Shown here piece after piece: positions 35,241 through 44,213 of a stretch of 53,961 nt of DNA. This DNA comes from Deltaproteobacteria bacterium (GTDB lineage Bacteria > UBA10199 > JADFYH01): NCBI GenBank assembly GCA_015233135.1, contig JADFYH010000019.1, forward strand, positions 1 through 53,961, read 5' to 3'. The notes beneath the pieces were generated by a model. That model did no database searches. It was given only the letters and a program-made list of their open reading frames with translations, and was not told where the DNA came from. Both the position numbers and the translations under genes were made by a program. Within the stretch, counting starts at the first letter, position 1. The number at the start of each line of letters is the position of its first letter.

Positions 35241-37111
35241 GCATTTCTCTTTAAAAATAAACATCCCAAAGGAGGAAGCGTGAGGGAAAGTAGAAGGGAT
35301 TCTGTTTTTACCTCTCCCAGATTTCCCAGCCCACTTCCCCCATATTCTTGGGCATCGCTATTGAGTAACTCTCTCCAACATCCATTTTTTGGGACTCTCA
35401 GCGGATAATGAAAACGAGGCAGCGGAGTAAAATTAAAAATGGCCAAAATAGAATCTGCCGGATTTTGGGTCTTTCGGATAAAGCTCAAAACACTTTGTTC
35501 CGCATCGTCACACTCCATCCATTCAAAACCTTGCGAGTCGCAATCGAACTCGTGCAGGGCCTTCTCTGCGCGATAGAGCCGATTCAAATCCTGCACCCAG
35601 CGCTGAATTCCCTGATGGGGAAGCTCCTGCAGTAATTGCCATTGCAGGGCCTCGTCGTGATTCCATTCTTTGCCTTGACCGAATTCTCCGCCCATAAACA
35701 AAAGTTTCTTTCCGGGTTGCGCATACTGATAGGCAAGCAGCAGGCGCAGGTTGGCCAATTTCTGCCAGGCATTGCCGGGCATTTTCGAAAGGAGTGAGCC
35801 TTTGCCATACACTACTTCATCGTGAGAGAGCGGCAGACAAAAACTTTCCTGATGGGCATAGAGCAGACGAAAAGTAAGATCTTGATGATGGTATCTGCGA
35901 TGGACGGGATCTTTCGATAGATAGCAAAGTGTATCATGCATCCAGCCCATGTCCCATTTGAGCCCGAAGCCCAAGCCCCCCAAATGAGTCGGACGAGATA
36001 CCCCTGGCCAGGAGTTGGACTCCTCCGCAAACATCTGCACCTCCGGGTAAAAACGATAGACCACTTCGTTTAAACTTCGCAAAAAAGAAACCGCCTCCAG
36101 ATTTTCATTGCTTCCATGAACATTCGGAATCCATTCACCCTCCTTTCGGGAATAATCGAGATGCAGCATCGAGGCCACCGCATCCACCCGCAGGCCGTCG
36201 ACATGATATTGGTCAAACCAGAATAGGGCAGAGTTGATCAAAAAACTCTTCACCTCGTTTCGACCATAATTAAAAATGCAGCTCTTCCAATCGGGATGAA
36301 ACCCTTGTCGTGGATCTTCGTGTTCAAAAAGGGCAGTGCCGTCAAAAAAAGCAAGGCCATGCTCATCGTTCGGAAAATGGGAAGGCACCCAATCTAAAAT
36401 TACCCCGATGTCATTCTGGTGCAGGGTATCGATCAGAAACATAAAATCCTGGGGCGAACCATAACGGCTGGTCGGCGCAAAATAAGAAGTGGTCTGATAT
36501 CCCCAGGAGCCGTAAAAAGGATGTTCCATCAGCGGCAGAAATTCCACATGAGTAAACCCCATCTTTTTTACATAGGCAGTCAAGTGGGTGGCCAGCTCGC
36601 GGTAACTTAAAAATTGATTTTCTGCCTTTCTTTTCCAGGAACCCAAATGCACTTCATAAATGGAGAGGGGTGCCTGAAGGGAATTTTTCTCAGCCCGATT
36701 TTTCATCCAGACTTGATCCTTCCAGCAATAATCCAGATTCCAGATCTTTGAAGCCGTTCGGGGAGCAAGTTCAGCGGCAAAGGCAAAAGGGTCGGCCTTT
36801 TCCGCCTGATAGTGATTGTGACTGGAATAAACGGCATACTTATAAAGTGTGCCCTCTTTTAAATGAGGGACAAAAACACTCCAGAGACCTGACTGTTCCA
36901 AAGACTGCAAAGGACATCGTCTCGAATCCCAGCCATTAAAATCCCCGATCAGGAAGACGCGTTCTGCATTGGGCGCCCAGACGGCAAAATGAATCCCTTC
37001 CACACCCTCTTGAAGCAGCGGGTGACTCCCCAATTTTTCGTAGAGATGAAAGTGCGTGCCTTTGTTAAAAAGAGAAAGGTCTTCTGGAGTGATGAAGTTG
37101 TCTTTATTCAT
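35153..37111 (-). CDS. glgB: 1,4-alpha-glucan branching enzyme
   Basis: A 652-residue GH13 enzyme that adds alpha-1,6 branches to glucan. An N-terminal CBM48 module (residues ~20-115, HFAVWAPNAERVFLIGDFNGW) precedes the GH13 barrel with Asp310 (nucleophile, GLRVDAVAS), Glu363 (acid/base, FAEESNSW) and Asp431 (LSHDEV). The native C-terminus appears to end around PPLGCLFLKR. The following 29 residues (NATAQVALEIARTAEQ and on, ending in PPMSRG) are encoded by the MITE copy 2. It overlaps malQ by 8 bases and is followed by the GH57 gene. Confidence 0.94.
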   Translation of the reverse strand: MNKDNFITPEDLSLFNKGTHFHLYEKLGSHPLLQEGVEGIHFAVWAPNAERVFLIGDFNGWDSRRCPLQSLEQSGLWSVFVPHLKEGTLYKYAVYSSHNHYQAEKADPFAFAAELAPRTASKIWNLDYCWKDQVWMKNRAEKNSLQAPLSIYEVHLGSWKRKAENQFLSYRELATHLTAYVKKMGFTHVEFLPLMEHPFYGSWGYQTTSYFAPTSRYGSPQDFMFLIDTLHQNDIGVILDWVPSHFPNDEHGLAFFDGTALFEHEDPRQGFHPDWKSCIFNYGRNEVKSFLINSALFWFDQYHVDGLRVDAVASMLHLDYSRKEGEWIPNVHGSNENLEAVSFLRSLNEVVYRFYPEVQMFAEESNSWPGVSRPTHLGGLGFGLKWDMGWMHDTLCYLSKDPVHRRYHHQDLTFRLLYAHQESFCLPLSHDEVVYGKGSLLSKMPGNAWQKLANLRLLLAYQYAQPGKKLLFMGGEFGQGKEWNHDEALQWQLLQELPHQGIQRWVQDLNRLYRAEKALHEFDCDSQGFEWMECDDAEQSVLSFIRKTQNPADSILAIFNFTPLPRFHYPLRVPKNGCWRELLNSDAQEYGGSGLGNLGEVKTESLLLSLTLPPLGCLFLKRNATAQVALEIARTAEQSLRKNTNGPPMSRG

Positions 37112-39095
37112 AGACCAACTCCAAATGATTTCTCAGCCCGTTGACTTCCCAAAGCAAGGCAAGCAACTCGGGCAGTTGAAAAAACTCTTCCATCGAATAG
37201 CGCATCTTTCGAGACCAATTGCGGGCATCCCTTGTGCCCGGACTATTTTGTGCTTCCTGCTCCAGCCAAAGATCTTCCAGATTAATTAAAAGCATCGCCG
37301 CAGAACTTTCACTCAAATAGGACAAATACTTCAAGAGCGCTTCCTGGGCATTTCCTCGATCTTTCCAAAATAAGGCAAAGGGACGCATGTCATAGGTATT
37401 CAGGCTGGCCACCGAATCCGAGGGAACAGCGGCAGGCTCATCTTTTTCTTGGAATTCGCCTTGCAGTACATAAGATCTGAAAATCCCCCGCTGTTTCATC
37501 ATGGGCCTTAACTCCGCGGGCACAGTGCCCAAATCTTCCCCTACCAAAAGAGTTTGGGTACGATGAGATTCCAGACATAAAATTGCATACAATTCCTCAG
37601 TGGGATAAGACACATAACAACCCTCTGTGGCGGGAAAACCATGAGGGATATAATAAAGCCGATGCAGTCCCATCACATGATCGATACGCAGCAGGCCGGC
37701 AACTTGCATGACCTGCCGCAGACTTTCTATAAAATAACGATAGCCTTGCTCCCGTATTTTTTGGGGGTGCAGAGGCGAAAAGCTCCAATTCTGACCTTGC
37801 GAAAAAAAGGCATCGGGAGGGGCCCCCACTGAAACCCCGCGTACAAAGCTTTCTTCTTCTCGCCAGGCATCATAACCCTGAGGATGAACCCCCAAGGGAA
37901 AATCGAGAAACAAATCCAGGCCCTTTTGACGCGCATTTTGAGCCAGCGCCTGCACCTGCTCCTGGGCCAGCCATTGCACATAAAGATGATACTGTTCGAT
38001 TTCTTCCGGGTAATCCCCCTGCTGAACTCTTCCTTCCCTCAACTGAATGGGCCACTCCGTCCAAGAAGACTTTAATTTTTCGTGCAGGGCCCGAAATTGG
38101 GCATAGTCTTTCAGGCGAGGATGCAGTTTTAAATATTCCTGAAATTGATTTTGCCGGGCCGAAGTCTCTTTAAAAAAATAGCGCGCCAATTCTGCAAGCA
38201 CTTTTTGTTTGAGAGACATCTGCGTCACATAATCCACTCGAGGACTGTTTCGAAAAACCTGGAGCTGGGTCTGAAATTCAGCAGAATTCAGGATCGCCTT
38301 TGCAGAGGCACATCTTTTAATTTCCGGAATTTTCTCCAGGTCGAGGTAAAACTCATTCCAGAAAAGTCGACTGACAGGAGAGTAAGGACTGACCGATAAT
38401 GCATGATCGAAAAATGAAGCAAATAGCGGTAAAGTCGCGGCGTAAGAGCCTCCCAACGTTTGTACCCAATGGAGCAACTTTTCAAAATCCGAAAAAGTTC
38501 CTGCTCCGCTCCCCTCTTTGGAATGCAAGGCATACAGAGGCGCAAAGACGCCCCATGTTTTTTGTTCCAGATTTTTTTGAGGAATATAGGCCCGGGGAGG
38601 CGCTGAAATCAGCAACACTTCATGGCGTCTCAAAAGAGTTTCAAAAACCACACGATGATAGCCCCAGGAAAGATGAGTAAAGATTTTCAGCTGCTTCGAA
38701 AAATAAACTTTTCCTGCAAGACTCCCCTGTTCAAGGGTGGGCAGATCTTCGAAGCGAAATGACCAGGATCTTGTTTCACCCGTTTCCAAACTCAGATACA
38801 CCTGGAGACAACTTGGAACTTCTTCTTTTGAGATGCGAAGTACACAACTCAAGGGACACTGAGTTTCTACTAAAATCACCGGCTCTGAAAACTGATTCCA
38901 GTACTGAAAGGGGGCTTCAAAAATGAGCCTCTCTGCCTCCTCAAAACGGGTCAAAGGGAGACCCAGAGAACGAAGCACTGAAAAAAGTGTTTCGGAAGAC
39001 ACTTCTCGAAGCTGTCCAAATCCATCTTCATACTCTGGAAAAATTCCATACAGCCGCGCCAAGTTCCTCAAATTCTGATGAAGCTCGTTATCCAT
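37104..39095 (-). CDS. malQ: 4-alpha-glucanotransferase (amylomaltase)
   Basis: A 663-residue GH77 enzyme that shuffles alpha-1,4-glucans. An N-terminal beta domain (~1-170) precedes the catalytic barrel: SPYSPVSRLFWNEFY, LDFPLGVHPQGYDAW, LRIDHVMGLHRLYYIP (Asp nucleophile), LLVGEDLGTVP (Glu acid/base) and LNTYDMRPF (Asp). In the last, Tyr replaces the usual His of NTHD. The start is ATG 39095; a TTG at 39107 would add four codons. It heads malQ-glgB-GH57, with overlap or close spacing. Confidence 0.93.
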   Translation of the reverse strand: MDNELHQNLRNLARLYGIFPEYEDGFGQLREVSSETLFSVLRSLGLPLTRFEEAERLIFEAPFQYWNQFSEPVILVETQCPLSCVLRISKEEVPSCLQVYLSLETGETRSWSFRFEDLPTLEQGSLAGKVYFSKQLKIFTHLSWGYHRVVFETLLRRHEVLLISAPPRAYIPQKNLEQKTWGVFAPLYALHSKEGSGAGTFSDFEKLLHWVQTLGGSYAATLPLFASFFDHALSVSPYSPVSRLFWNEFYLDLEKIPEIKRCASAKAILNSAEFQTQLQVFRNSPRVDYVTQMSLKQKVLAELARYFFKETSARQNQFQEYLKLHPRLKDYAQFRALHEKLKSSWTEWPIQLREGRVQQGDYPEEIEQYHLYVQWLAQEQVQALAQNARQKGLDLFLDFPLGVHPQGYDAWREEESFVRGVSVGAPPDAFFSQGQNWSFSPLHPQKIREQGYRYFIESLRQVMQVAGLLRIDHVMGLHRLYYIPHGFPATEGCYVSYPTEELYAILCLESHRTQTLLVGEDLGTVPAELRPMMKQRGIFRSYVLQGEFQEKDEPAAVPSDSVASLNTYDMRPFALFWKDRGNAQEALLKYLSYLSESSAAMLLINLEDLWLEQEAQNSPGTRDARNWSRKMRYSMEEFFQLPELLALLWEVNGLRNHLELVYE

Positions 39096-39130
39096 CCGCC
39101 CATCCAATGGGATTTTTTTTTAAATAAACA

Positions 39131-39142
39131 TGACTTTAATCA
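39131..39142 (+). promoter_or_regulatory. Single FNR/CRP-like box upstream of glucan phosphorylase
   Basis: TGAC-TTTA-ATCA, a single dyad of the kind found in pairs at 29391, 30266 and 32426. TCTAGG (39164-39169) lies 27 bp beyond the centre, the same spacing as the candidate -10 at the other promoters. Confidence 0.5.
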
Positions 39143-39196
39143 TCTATAAATTATTCTTATTTTTCTAGGTTCCCCCAAAGGGGTGAGTGTGTATTC

Positions 39197-40885
39197 ATGA
39201 ATACCGTGGCCTATTTTTCGATGGAGATCGGACTTCGCTCAGAGATGCCCACTTACTGCGGGGGCTTGGGTGTACTGGCGGGAGACACTTTGCGTGCCGC
39301 TGCAGATCTTGGAATTCCAATGCTGGGGGTGACTTTGCTTCATCGTAAAGGTTATTTCAAACAAAGTTTCGATGCCCAGGGAAATCAAGTTAAAAAACCC
39401 TATGAATGGAATCCTGAAAATTTTTTGGAACAACTCCCCGTAAAAGCCACTCTTTCGCTTCAGGATCGAAGCATCACACTTTGCTGCTGGCGTTTTTTAA
39501 TTCAGGGAGTCTCTGGGCATAGTATTCCTGTCTATCTTCTGGACACCCAGCTTGCCGAAAACAATGCCTTTGATCAAACACTCACGGATCATCTTTATGG
39601 AGAAGATGATTATTACCGCTTATGCCAGGAAGCCGTATTGGGTTTGGGGGGCATTGCCATGCTCCGTCTTCTTTCAGACAAGAGAAGCTATTCCTATCAT
39701 ATGAACGAAGGGCATTCGGCCCTACTCACCCTGGCGCTTCTGGAGGAAAAAATTCTGGAAAGAAAAACTGGGCAACTGAGCGACGAAGACAAGGAAGCCG
39801 TTCGCCAGCAGTGTGTCTTCACCACTCACACGCCAGTTCCTGCCGGACACGATCAATTCCCTTTGGAAATGGTAGAAAAAGTTTTAGGAAAAGAACACAG
39901 CTCCAAAATTTCTGAAACCCATTGTTGCCTCAACAGAACTTTGAACATGACTTATCTGGCTCTTTATTTTTCCCGTTACATTAATGGCGTAGCACTTCGA
40001 CACGGCGAAATCTCCAGGGGGCTTTTTCCGCAGTATCCGATCAACTCCATTACCAACGGCATTCACTCGGGAACCTGGATTTCAAAGGCCTTTGCCCAGC
40101 TTTTTGACGCTCGTATTCCCGAATGGCGGCACGATAACATTTACCTTCGTCATGCCATCGACATTCCACTGAGGGACATTGAGCAGGCCCATCAGGACTC
40201 GAAAGATCTCTTGTTTACAGAAATCGAAAAAAGAAGTTCTGTACATTTGAATCCCCGCATATTCACGATTGGCTTCGCCAGGCGAGCCACCGCCTATAAA
40301 AGAGCGGACCTCTTGTTCACCGACCTGGAACGTCTTAAGAGAATTGCAATCCATATCGGCCCTTTTCAGATTCTCTACGCCGGCAAGGCTCATCCTCACG
40401 ATGAAGGAGGAAAAGCGCTGATCCGAAAAATTTTCAAAATTAAAGAAGATTTAAAACAAATTATTCCCATTCTTTATCTCGAAGATTATGACATGGCTCT
40501 TGCCCAAAAACTTTGTGCTGGCGTAGACCTCTGGCTCAACACCCCACAGAAACCTCATGAAGCCTCTGGCACCAGCGGAATGAAAGCCGCCCTGAATGGC
40601 GTCCCCAGCCTCAGCGTGCTGGATGGATGGTGGATTGAAGGCCATGTCGAGGGAGTCACAGGATGGTCGATTGGTGAAAGTTCAGAACCGGAGAATGATG
40701 CCGTGAAAGAAAGCGATTTTTTATACGATAAACTGGAGCAAAAGATTCTGCCCCTCTTCTATGGCCATCCCCAGGCCTATGCCAGGGTGATGCGTTCTGC
40801 GATTGCCCTCAATGCCTCCTTTTTCAACACGCAGCGCATGGTGATGCAATACATGAGAAATGCCTACCGTTTGGACGACCACTAA
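39197..40885 (+). CDS. Alpha-glucan (glycogen) phosphorylase, short GT35 form
   Basis: A 562-residue phosphorylase that releases glucose-1-phosphate from alpha-glucan. It starts MNTVAYFSMEIGLRSEMPTY as in the shorter archaeal/bacterial form, about 250-300 residues less than E. coli GlgP. YHMNEGHSALLTL, TTHTPVPAGHDQFP, GFARRATAYKRADLL and the PLP-lysine segment EASGTSGMKAALNG are present. It stands divergent from malQ, with a possible FNR-like box between them. It supplies phosphorolysis opposite to the glgA/glgB/malQ synthetic genes. Confidence 0.93.
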   Translation: MNTVAYFSMEIGLRSEMPTYCGGLGVLAGDTLRAAADLGIPMLGVTLLHRKGYFKQSFDAQGNQVKKPYEWNPENFLEQLPVKATLSLQDRSITLCCWRFLIQGVSGHSIPVYLLDTQLAENNAFDQTLTDHLYGEDDYYRLCQEAVLGLGGIAMLRLLSDKRSYSYHMNEGHSALLTLALLEEKILERKTGQLSDEDKEAVRQQCVFTTHTPVPAGHDQFPLEMVEKVLGKEHSSKISETHCCLNRTLNMTYLALYFSRYINGVALRHGEISRGLFPQYPINSITNGIHSGTWISKAFAQLFDARIPEWRHDNIYLRHAIDIPLRDIEQAHQDSKDLLFTEIEKRSSVHLNPRIFTIGFARRATAYKRADLLFTDLERLKRIAIHIGPFQILYAGKAHPHDEGGKALIRKIFKIKEDLKQIIPILYLEDYDMALAQKLCAGVDLWLNTPQKPHEASGTSGMKAALNGVPSLSVLDGWWIEGHVEGVTGWSIGESSEPENDAVKESDFLYDKLEQKILPLFYGHPQAYARVMRSAIALNASFFNTQRMVMQYMRNAYRLDDH

Positions 40886-40929
40886 AAGCCCTTCGACATC
40901 CCCAAAGAAATACGATACTAAAAACCCTC

Positions 40930-41652
40930 ATGACTACCCAAAATCACATCCTCATCTTCTGCGACGGAGCCTGCTCCGGAAACCCGGGCCCTGGCGGCTG
41001 GGGCGCTATTGTCTGTCTTCCCTCTGAAGAAGTTTTTGAATTGGGTGGAGCAGCCTCGAACACCACCAATAACCAGATGGAACTCAGTGCCAGTATTGCG
41101 GCCTTAAAAAGTATTCAAGATTTGGATGGCCCCGTAAAACTTTGCACCGATTCCACTTACGTGATTCAGGGAATCACGAAATGGATCTATGGCTGGCTGC
41201 AAAAAGACTGGAAAACTGCGGAAGGAAATGAGGTTTCCAATCGCTCCCTTTGGAAACAACTCTTTCAAGTTGCTTCAAAACGAAAAGGCGAAAATAAAAT
41301 CAGCTGGCATTATGTGCGCGGTCACATTGGCATTGCGGGCAATGAACGCGCCGATGAAATTGCGGTTGCTTTCTCGCAAAATAAAAACATTTCTCTTTAT
41401 CGTGGTGCTCTCAAAGATTATCCCCTCTCTATTTTGGATCTTCCCGAAGATACAAGCCTACCGAATTCCTCTTCTTACAAAAAATCAAAATCCAAAGCCC
41501 TCTGTTATCTGAGCCTGGTGGGAGGAAAAGTGGAAAGACATAACACTTGGCCAGAATGCGAAGCCCGTGTAAAGGGAGTTTCCTCCGCCAAGTTTAAAAA
41601 AGCGATGAGTGAGGAAGAAGAAAAAGAGATATTGAAGAATTGGGGAGCGTAA
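40930..41652 (+). CDS. Ribonuclease HI with a C-terminal viroplasmin-like domain
   Basis: A 240-residue protein. The N-terminal RNase HI domain (residues ~5-150) carries the DEDD carboxylates: Asp in FCDGACSGNPG, Glu in NQMELSA, Asp in CTDSTYV and Asp in GNERADEIA, with His in GHIGIAG. After a low-complexity linker (SSSYKKSKSK), the C-terminal segment YLSLVGGKVERHNTWPECEARVKGVSSAKFKKA resembles the hybrid-binding/viroplasmin domain, usually found at the N-terminus of eukaryotic and some bacterial RNases H. It degrades RNA in RNA-DNA hybrids. The order (catalytic then hybrid-binding) is uncommon. Confidence 0.88.
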   Translation: MTTQNHILIFCDGACSGNPGPGGWGAIVCLPSEEVFELGGAASNTTNNQMELSASIAALKSIQDLDGPVKLCTDSTYVIQGITKWIYGWLQKDWKTAEGNEVSNRSLWKQLFQVASKRKGENKISWHYVRGHIGIAGNERADEIAVAFSQNKNISLYRGALKDYPLSILDLPEDTSLPNSSSYKKSKSKALCYLSLVGGKVERHNTWPECEARVKGVSSAKFKKAMSEEEEKEILKNWGA

Positions 41653-41676
41653 TCCTTTTCAACTTGGATTAACAGT

Positions 41677-41916
41677 CCCCTCCCCCTTTGAGGCATAGGT
41701 ATCTACACAAGTCAGCAAGATACTAATTTTGTTACTCTTGCTGATCCCTCCCCTTAAGCTAAGGGGAGGTTAGGAGGGGTTATGAAAGATTTTGCAAATT
41801 AGAGAAGCCCTGAATTTTGCAAGGTTTTCCATAACTCCCCCAACCCCCTCTTAGCTTAAGAGGGGGAAATATCAAAAGATGTGTAGATACCTATGCCCTT
41901 TGAGGGGAGAGGGGAA
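41677..41916. repeat. Nested inverted-repeat element upstream of prfC
   Basis: A ~240-bp element. The outer arms are GGCATAGGTATCTACACA (41692-41709) and its perfect complement TGTGTAGATACCTATGCC (41880-41897), each followed outward by a C-rich/G-rich strip. Inside are palindromes CCCCTTAAGCTAAGGGG (41750-41766) and CCCCTCTTAGCTTAAGAGGGG (41846-41866), plus a small AGCAAG/CTTGCT hairpin. It has no coding capacity. It fills the gap between the RNase H and prfC genes. Confidence 0.88.
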
Positions 41917-41924
41917 AAATTTTC

Positions 41925-43553
41925 ATGCAAAAAGTAAAACCTGAAGTCTTAAAAGAAATCAAACGCCGCAAAACCTTTGCGATTATTTCCCATCCCGATG
42001 CGGGAAAAACCACCCTCACCGAAAAATTGCTTCTGTTCGGAAACGCCATCCACATGGCAGGGGTTGTGAAATCAAAAAAAGCCAGTCATTATGCCAAGTC
42101 GGATTGGCTGGAGATCGAGAAGCAGCGTGGCATATCGGTGACTTCCTCGGTGATGCAGTTTTCTTACGGCGGTTTTGAAATCAATCTGCTCGATACTCCC
42201 GGTCACGAAGACTTCAGCGAAGACACCTATCGCGTGCTCACCGCCGTGGATAGCGTGCTCATGATTATCGATTCTTCGAAGGGAATCGAAACACAAACCA
42301 AAAAACTTTTTCAAGTCTGTCGCGATCGCCATTTGCCCATCATGACCTTCATGAACAAGATGGATCTGGAAGGCCGCCATTCTTTTGATCTCATCGATGA
42401 AGTGGAAAAAGTATTGCAACTCCCCTGCTTTCCAATGACCTGGCCCATCGGCCAAGGATCTCAGTTTAAAGGCGTTTATGATCTGATCAAAAAACGCATT
42501 CGACTTTTTGATCCGGGTTTAGCCACACGAAATTTTACCGAAGAATTTTTTGAAGATTTGAATGATCCTGTCCTGAATGAAAAAGTGGGCGCGGAACTCA
42601 TTCAAACTTTAAAAGACGAATTGGAACTTCTGAGTGGGGCGGGGCATGAATTTAGACAGGAAGATTTCCTGCAGGGCAAACTCAGTCCCGTATTTTTTGG
42701 TTCGGCCGTGAAAAATTTCGGCATTCAGGAATGCCTGGATGCCTTTCTGGAACACGCCCCCGCCCCCACTCCGCGCCCAGCGGAAGAACGCATGGTGGAA
42801 CCCGATGAAGCCAATTTCACAGGAGTGGTGTTTAAAATTCAGGCAAACATGGATTCCAAACACCGGGACCGCACTGTATTTGTACGCATCTGCTCGGGAG
42901 AATTTGCGCAAGGCATGTCTGTGTATCACACGCGAGACCAACGCGAATTTAAAATCAACAACGCCATTCAATTTTTGTCTCGTGAACGAAACAATATCGA
43001 CCGTGCTTACGCAGGCGACATTATTGGTATTCGTGAACGCGGCTCACTCATTATTGGCGACACTCTCACGCAAGGGGAAAAAATAAAATTCACGGGTATT
43101 CCTCAATTTTCACCCGATTTATTTTGTCGTGTAGAATTAAAAAATCCCATCAAAAATAAGCAGCTTCAAAAAGGCCTGGAGCAACTCTCCGAAGAAGGCG
43201 CCTCGCAAATTTTTCGAAAGAATTACAACAGCGAAACTATCATTGGCGTAGTAGGACAGCTTCAGCTGGAGGTCGTCAAATTTCGACTGCTCAACGAATA
43301 TGGAGCCGATGCCGTTTTTGTGCCTTTGGGTTACGAATTTTCGCGTTGGTTTATCCCCAAAAATAAAAAAGTTTTGGAGTCTTTCGAAAGCCGTTATGCC
43401 TCGCATATTGTTTATGACGTGCGCGGTTTTCCCCTGATTTTGCTCAAGAGCGAATGGGAAAAAGACTATGTGGAAAAGGACAGACCGGAGATTCAGTTTT
43501 TTTCCAACCTCATCAGTTATGATCAGGCCAGGCGCATGCCAGCTTCGAATTAG
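41925..43553 (+). CDS. prfC: Peptide chain release factor 3
   Basis: A 542-residue GTPase that recycles RF1/RF2 from ribosomes. G1 is SHPDAGKTT, G2 region QRGISVTSS, G3 DTPGHEDF and G4 NKMD; domain II and the RF3-specific C-terminal domain (GQLQLEVVKFRLLNEYG) follow. Length matches E. coli RF3 (529). The likely ribosome-binding site, GAGGGGAGAGGGG 11-15 bases before ATG, lies in the right arm of the repeat element upstream. The gene's stop overlaps by four bases the stop of the convergent membrane-kinase gene. Confidence 0.95.
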   Translation: MQKVKPEVLKEIKRRKTFAIISHPDAGKTTLTEKLLLFGNAIHMAGVVKSKKASHYAKSDWLEIEKQRGISVTSSVMQFSYGGFEINLLDTPGHEDFSEDTYRVLTAVDSVLMIIDSSKGIETQTKKLFQVCRDRHLPIMTFMNKMDLEGRHSFDLIDEVEKVLQLPCFPMTWPIGQGSQFKGVYDLIKKRIRLFDPGLATRNFTEEFFEDLNDPVLNEKVGAELIQTLKDELELLSGAGHEFRQEDFLQGKLSPVFFGSAVKNFGIQECLDAFLEHAPAPTPRPAEERMVEPDEANFTGVVFKIQANMDSKHRDRTVFVRICSGEFAQGMSVYHTRDQREFKINNAIQFLSRERNNIDRAYAGDIIGIRERGSLIIGDTLTQGEKIKFTGIPQFSPDLFCRVELKNPIKNKQLQKGLEQLSEEGASQIFRKNYNSETIIGVVGQLQLEVVKFRLLNEYGADAVFVPLGYEFSRWFIPKNKKVLESFESRYASHIVYDVRGFPLILLKSEWEKDYVEKDRPEIQFFSNLISYDQARRMPASN

Positions 43554-44200
43554 GGAAAAGAAAGCCCCAAAAGCACGCAAAGCGCCCATCCTACGAATCC
43601 AACAAAAATAGGAATGGTGAGATTGTCATCCAGCTTGATAGGCAACATCTCAAAGGCAGTCGCAGTCAAAGAGAGGATGCTGGAAATCAACAAAATCTGC
43701 CACCAGAGGGTGGTCGTGCTGTGAAATAAAATATAAAAAGAACAGAAAAAGGCGACACTGAAAAAAGCGAGGGAACCTTCGATAGTTTTTTCTTTCACCC
43801 AGTGCCGTTTTCCAAAACGGATTCCGATAATCGCCGAAAGTGGATCGGCCACTGCCAGAGTAGAAATAGCCACCAAGGCAATAGGCTTTGGGAAACTGAG
43901 GATGGTGAGCAGGATGCCGATGGCATAAGGAATCATCGCCGACTCTTTTAATCTTTCTTCTGCCCTCAAAAAGAAATTCGTGAGTCCTTCGAATTTTTTT
44001 GCAATTTCCGGATAAGCCACCCGGAAACGATCGGATACGTACGCAATGCAGGCGATGGTACCCAAAAGATGTACCACTTGTGTATGACTAAACAAAAGCC
44101 AGTAAGACAAGGTGACGGCAATCCCGCTCGCCATATGTATGAAGCGTCGGCCCAGGTGCAAATCTTTTCGTGTGGCTGTAGGTGGCTCATTTTCTATCAT
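43550..44200 (-). CDS. Dolichol/diacylglycerol kinase-like membrane protein (Dgk1/Sec59/VTE5 family)
   Basis: A 216-residue integral membrane protein with about six TM segments. It has the RRFIHM motif near the N-terminus and the conserved loop VADPLSAIIGIRFGKRHWVKEKTIEGSLAFF, which is the CTP-dependent kinase signature shared with phosphatidate cytidylyltransferases. Substrate may be a polyprenol, diacylglycerol or phytol. The start is ATG 44200 with AGGAG upstream, placed inside the end of the Topo VI A gene region; an ATG seven codons earlier is less likely. It follows the Topo VI A-like gene with almost no gap and is probably co-transcribed. Confidence 0.85.
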   Translation of the reverse strand: MIENEPPTATRKDLHLGRRFIHMASGIAVTLSYWLLFSHTQVVHLLGTIACIAYVSDRFRVAYPEIAKKFEGLTNFFLRAEERLKESAMIPYAIGILLTILSFPKPIALVAISTLAVADPLSAIIGIRFGKRHWVKEKTIEGSLAFFSVAFFCSFYILFHSTTTLWWQILLISSILSLTATAFEMLPIKLDDNLTIPIFVGFVGWALCVLLGLSFP

Positions 44201-44213
44201 AAAAAGACTCCTC

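Noticed and set aside
41677-41916. CRISPR array
   Set aside because: The repeats are inverted, not direct, with no regular spacers and no cas genes.
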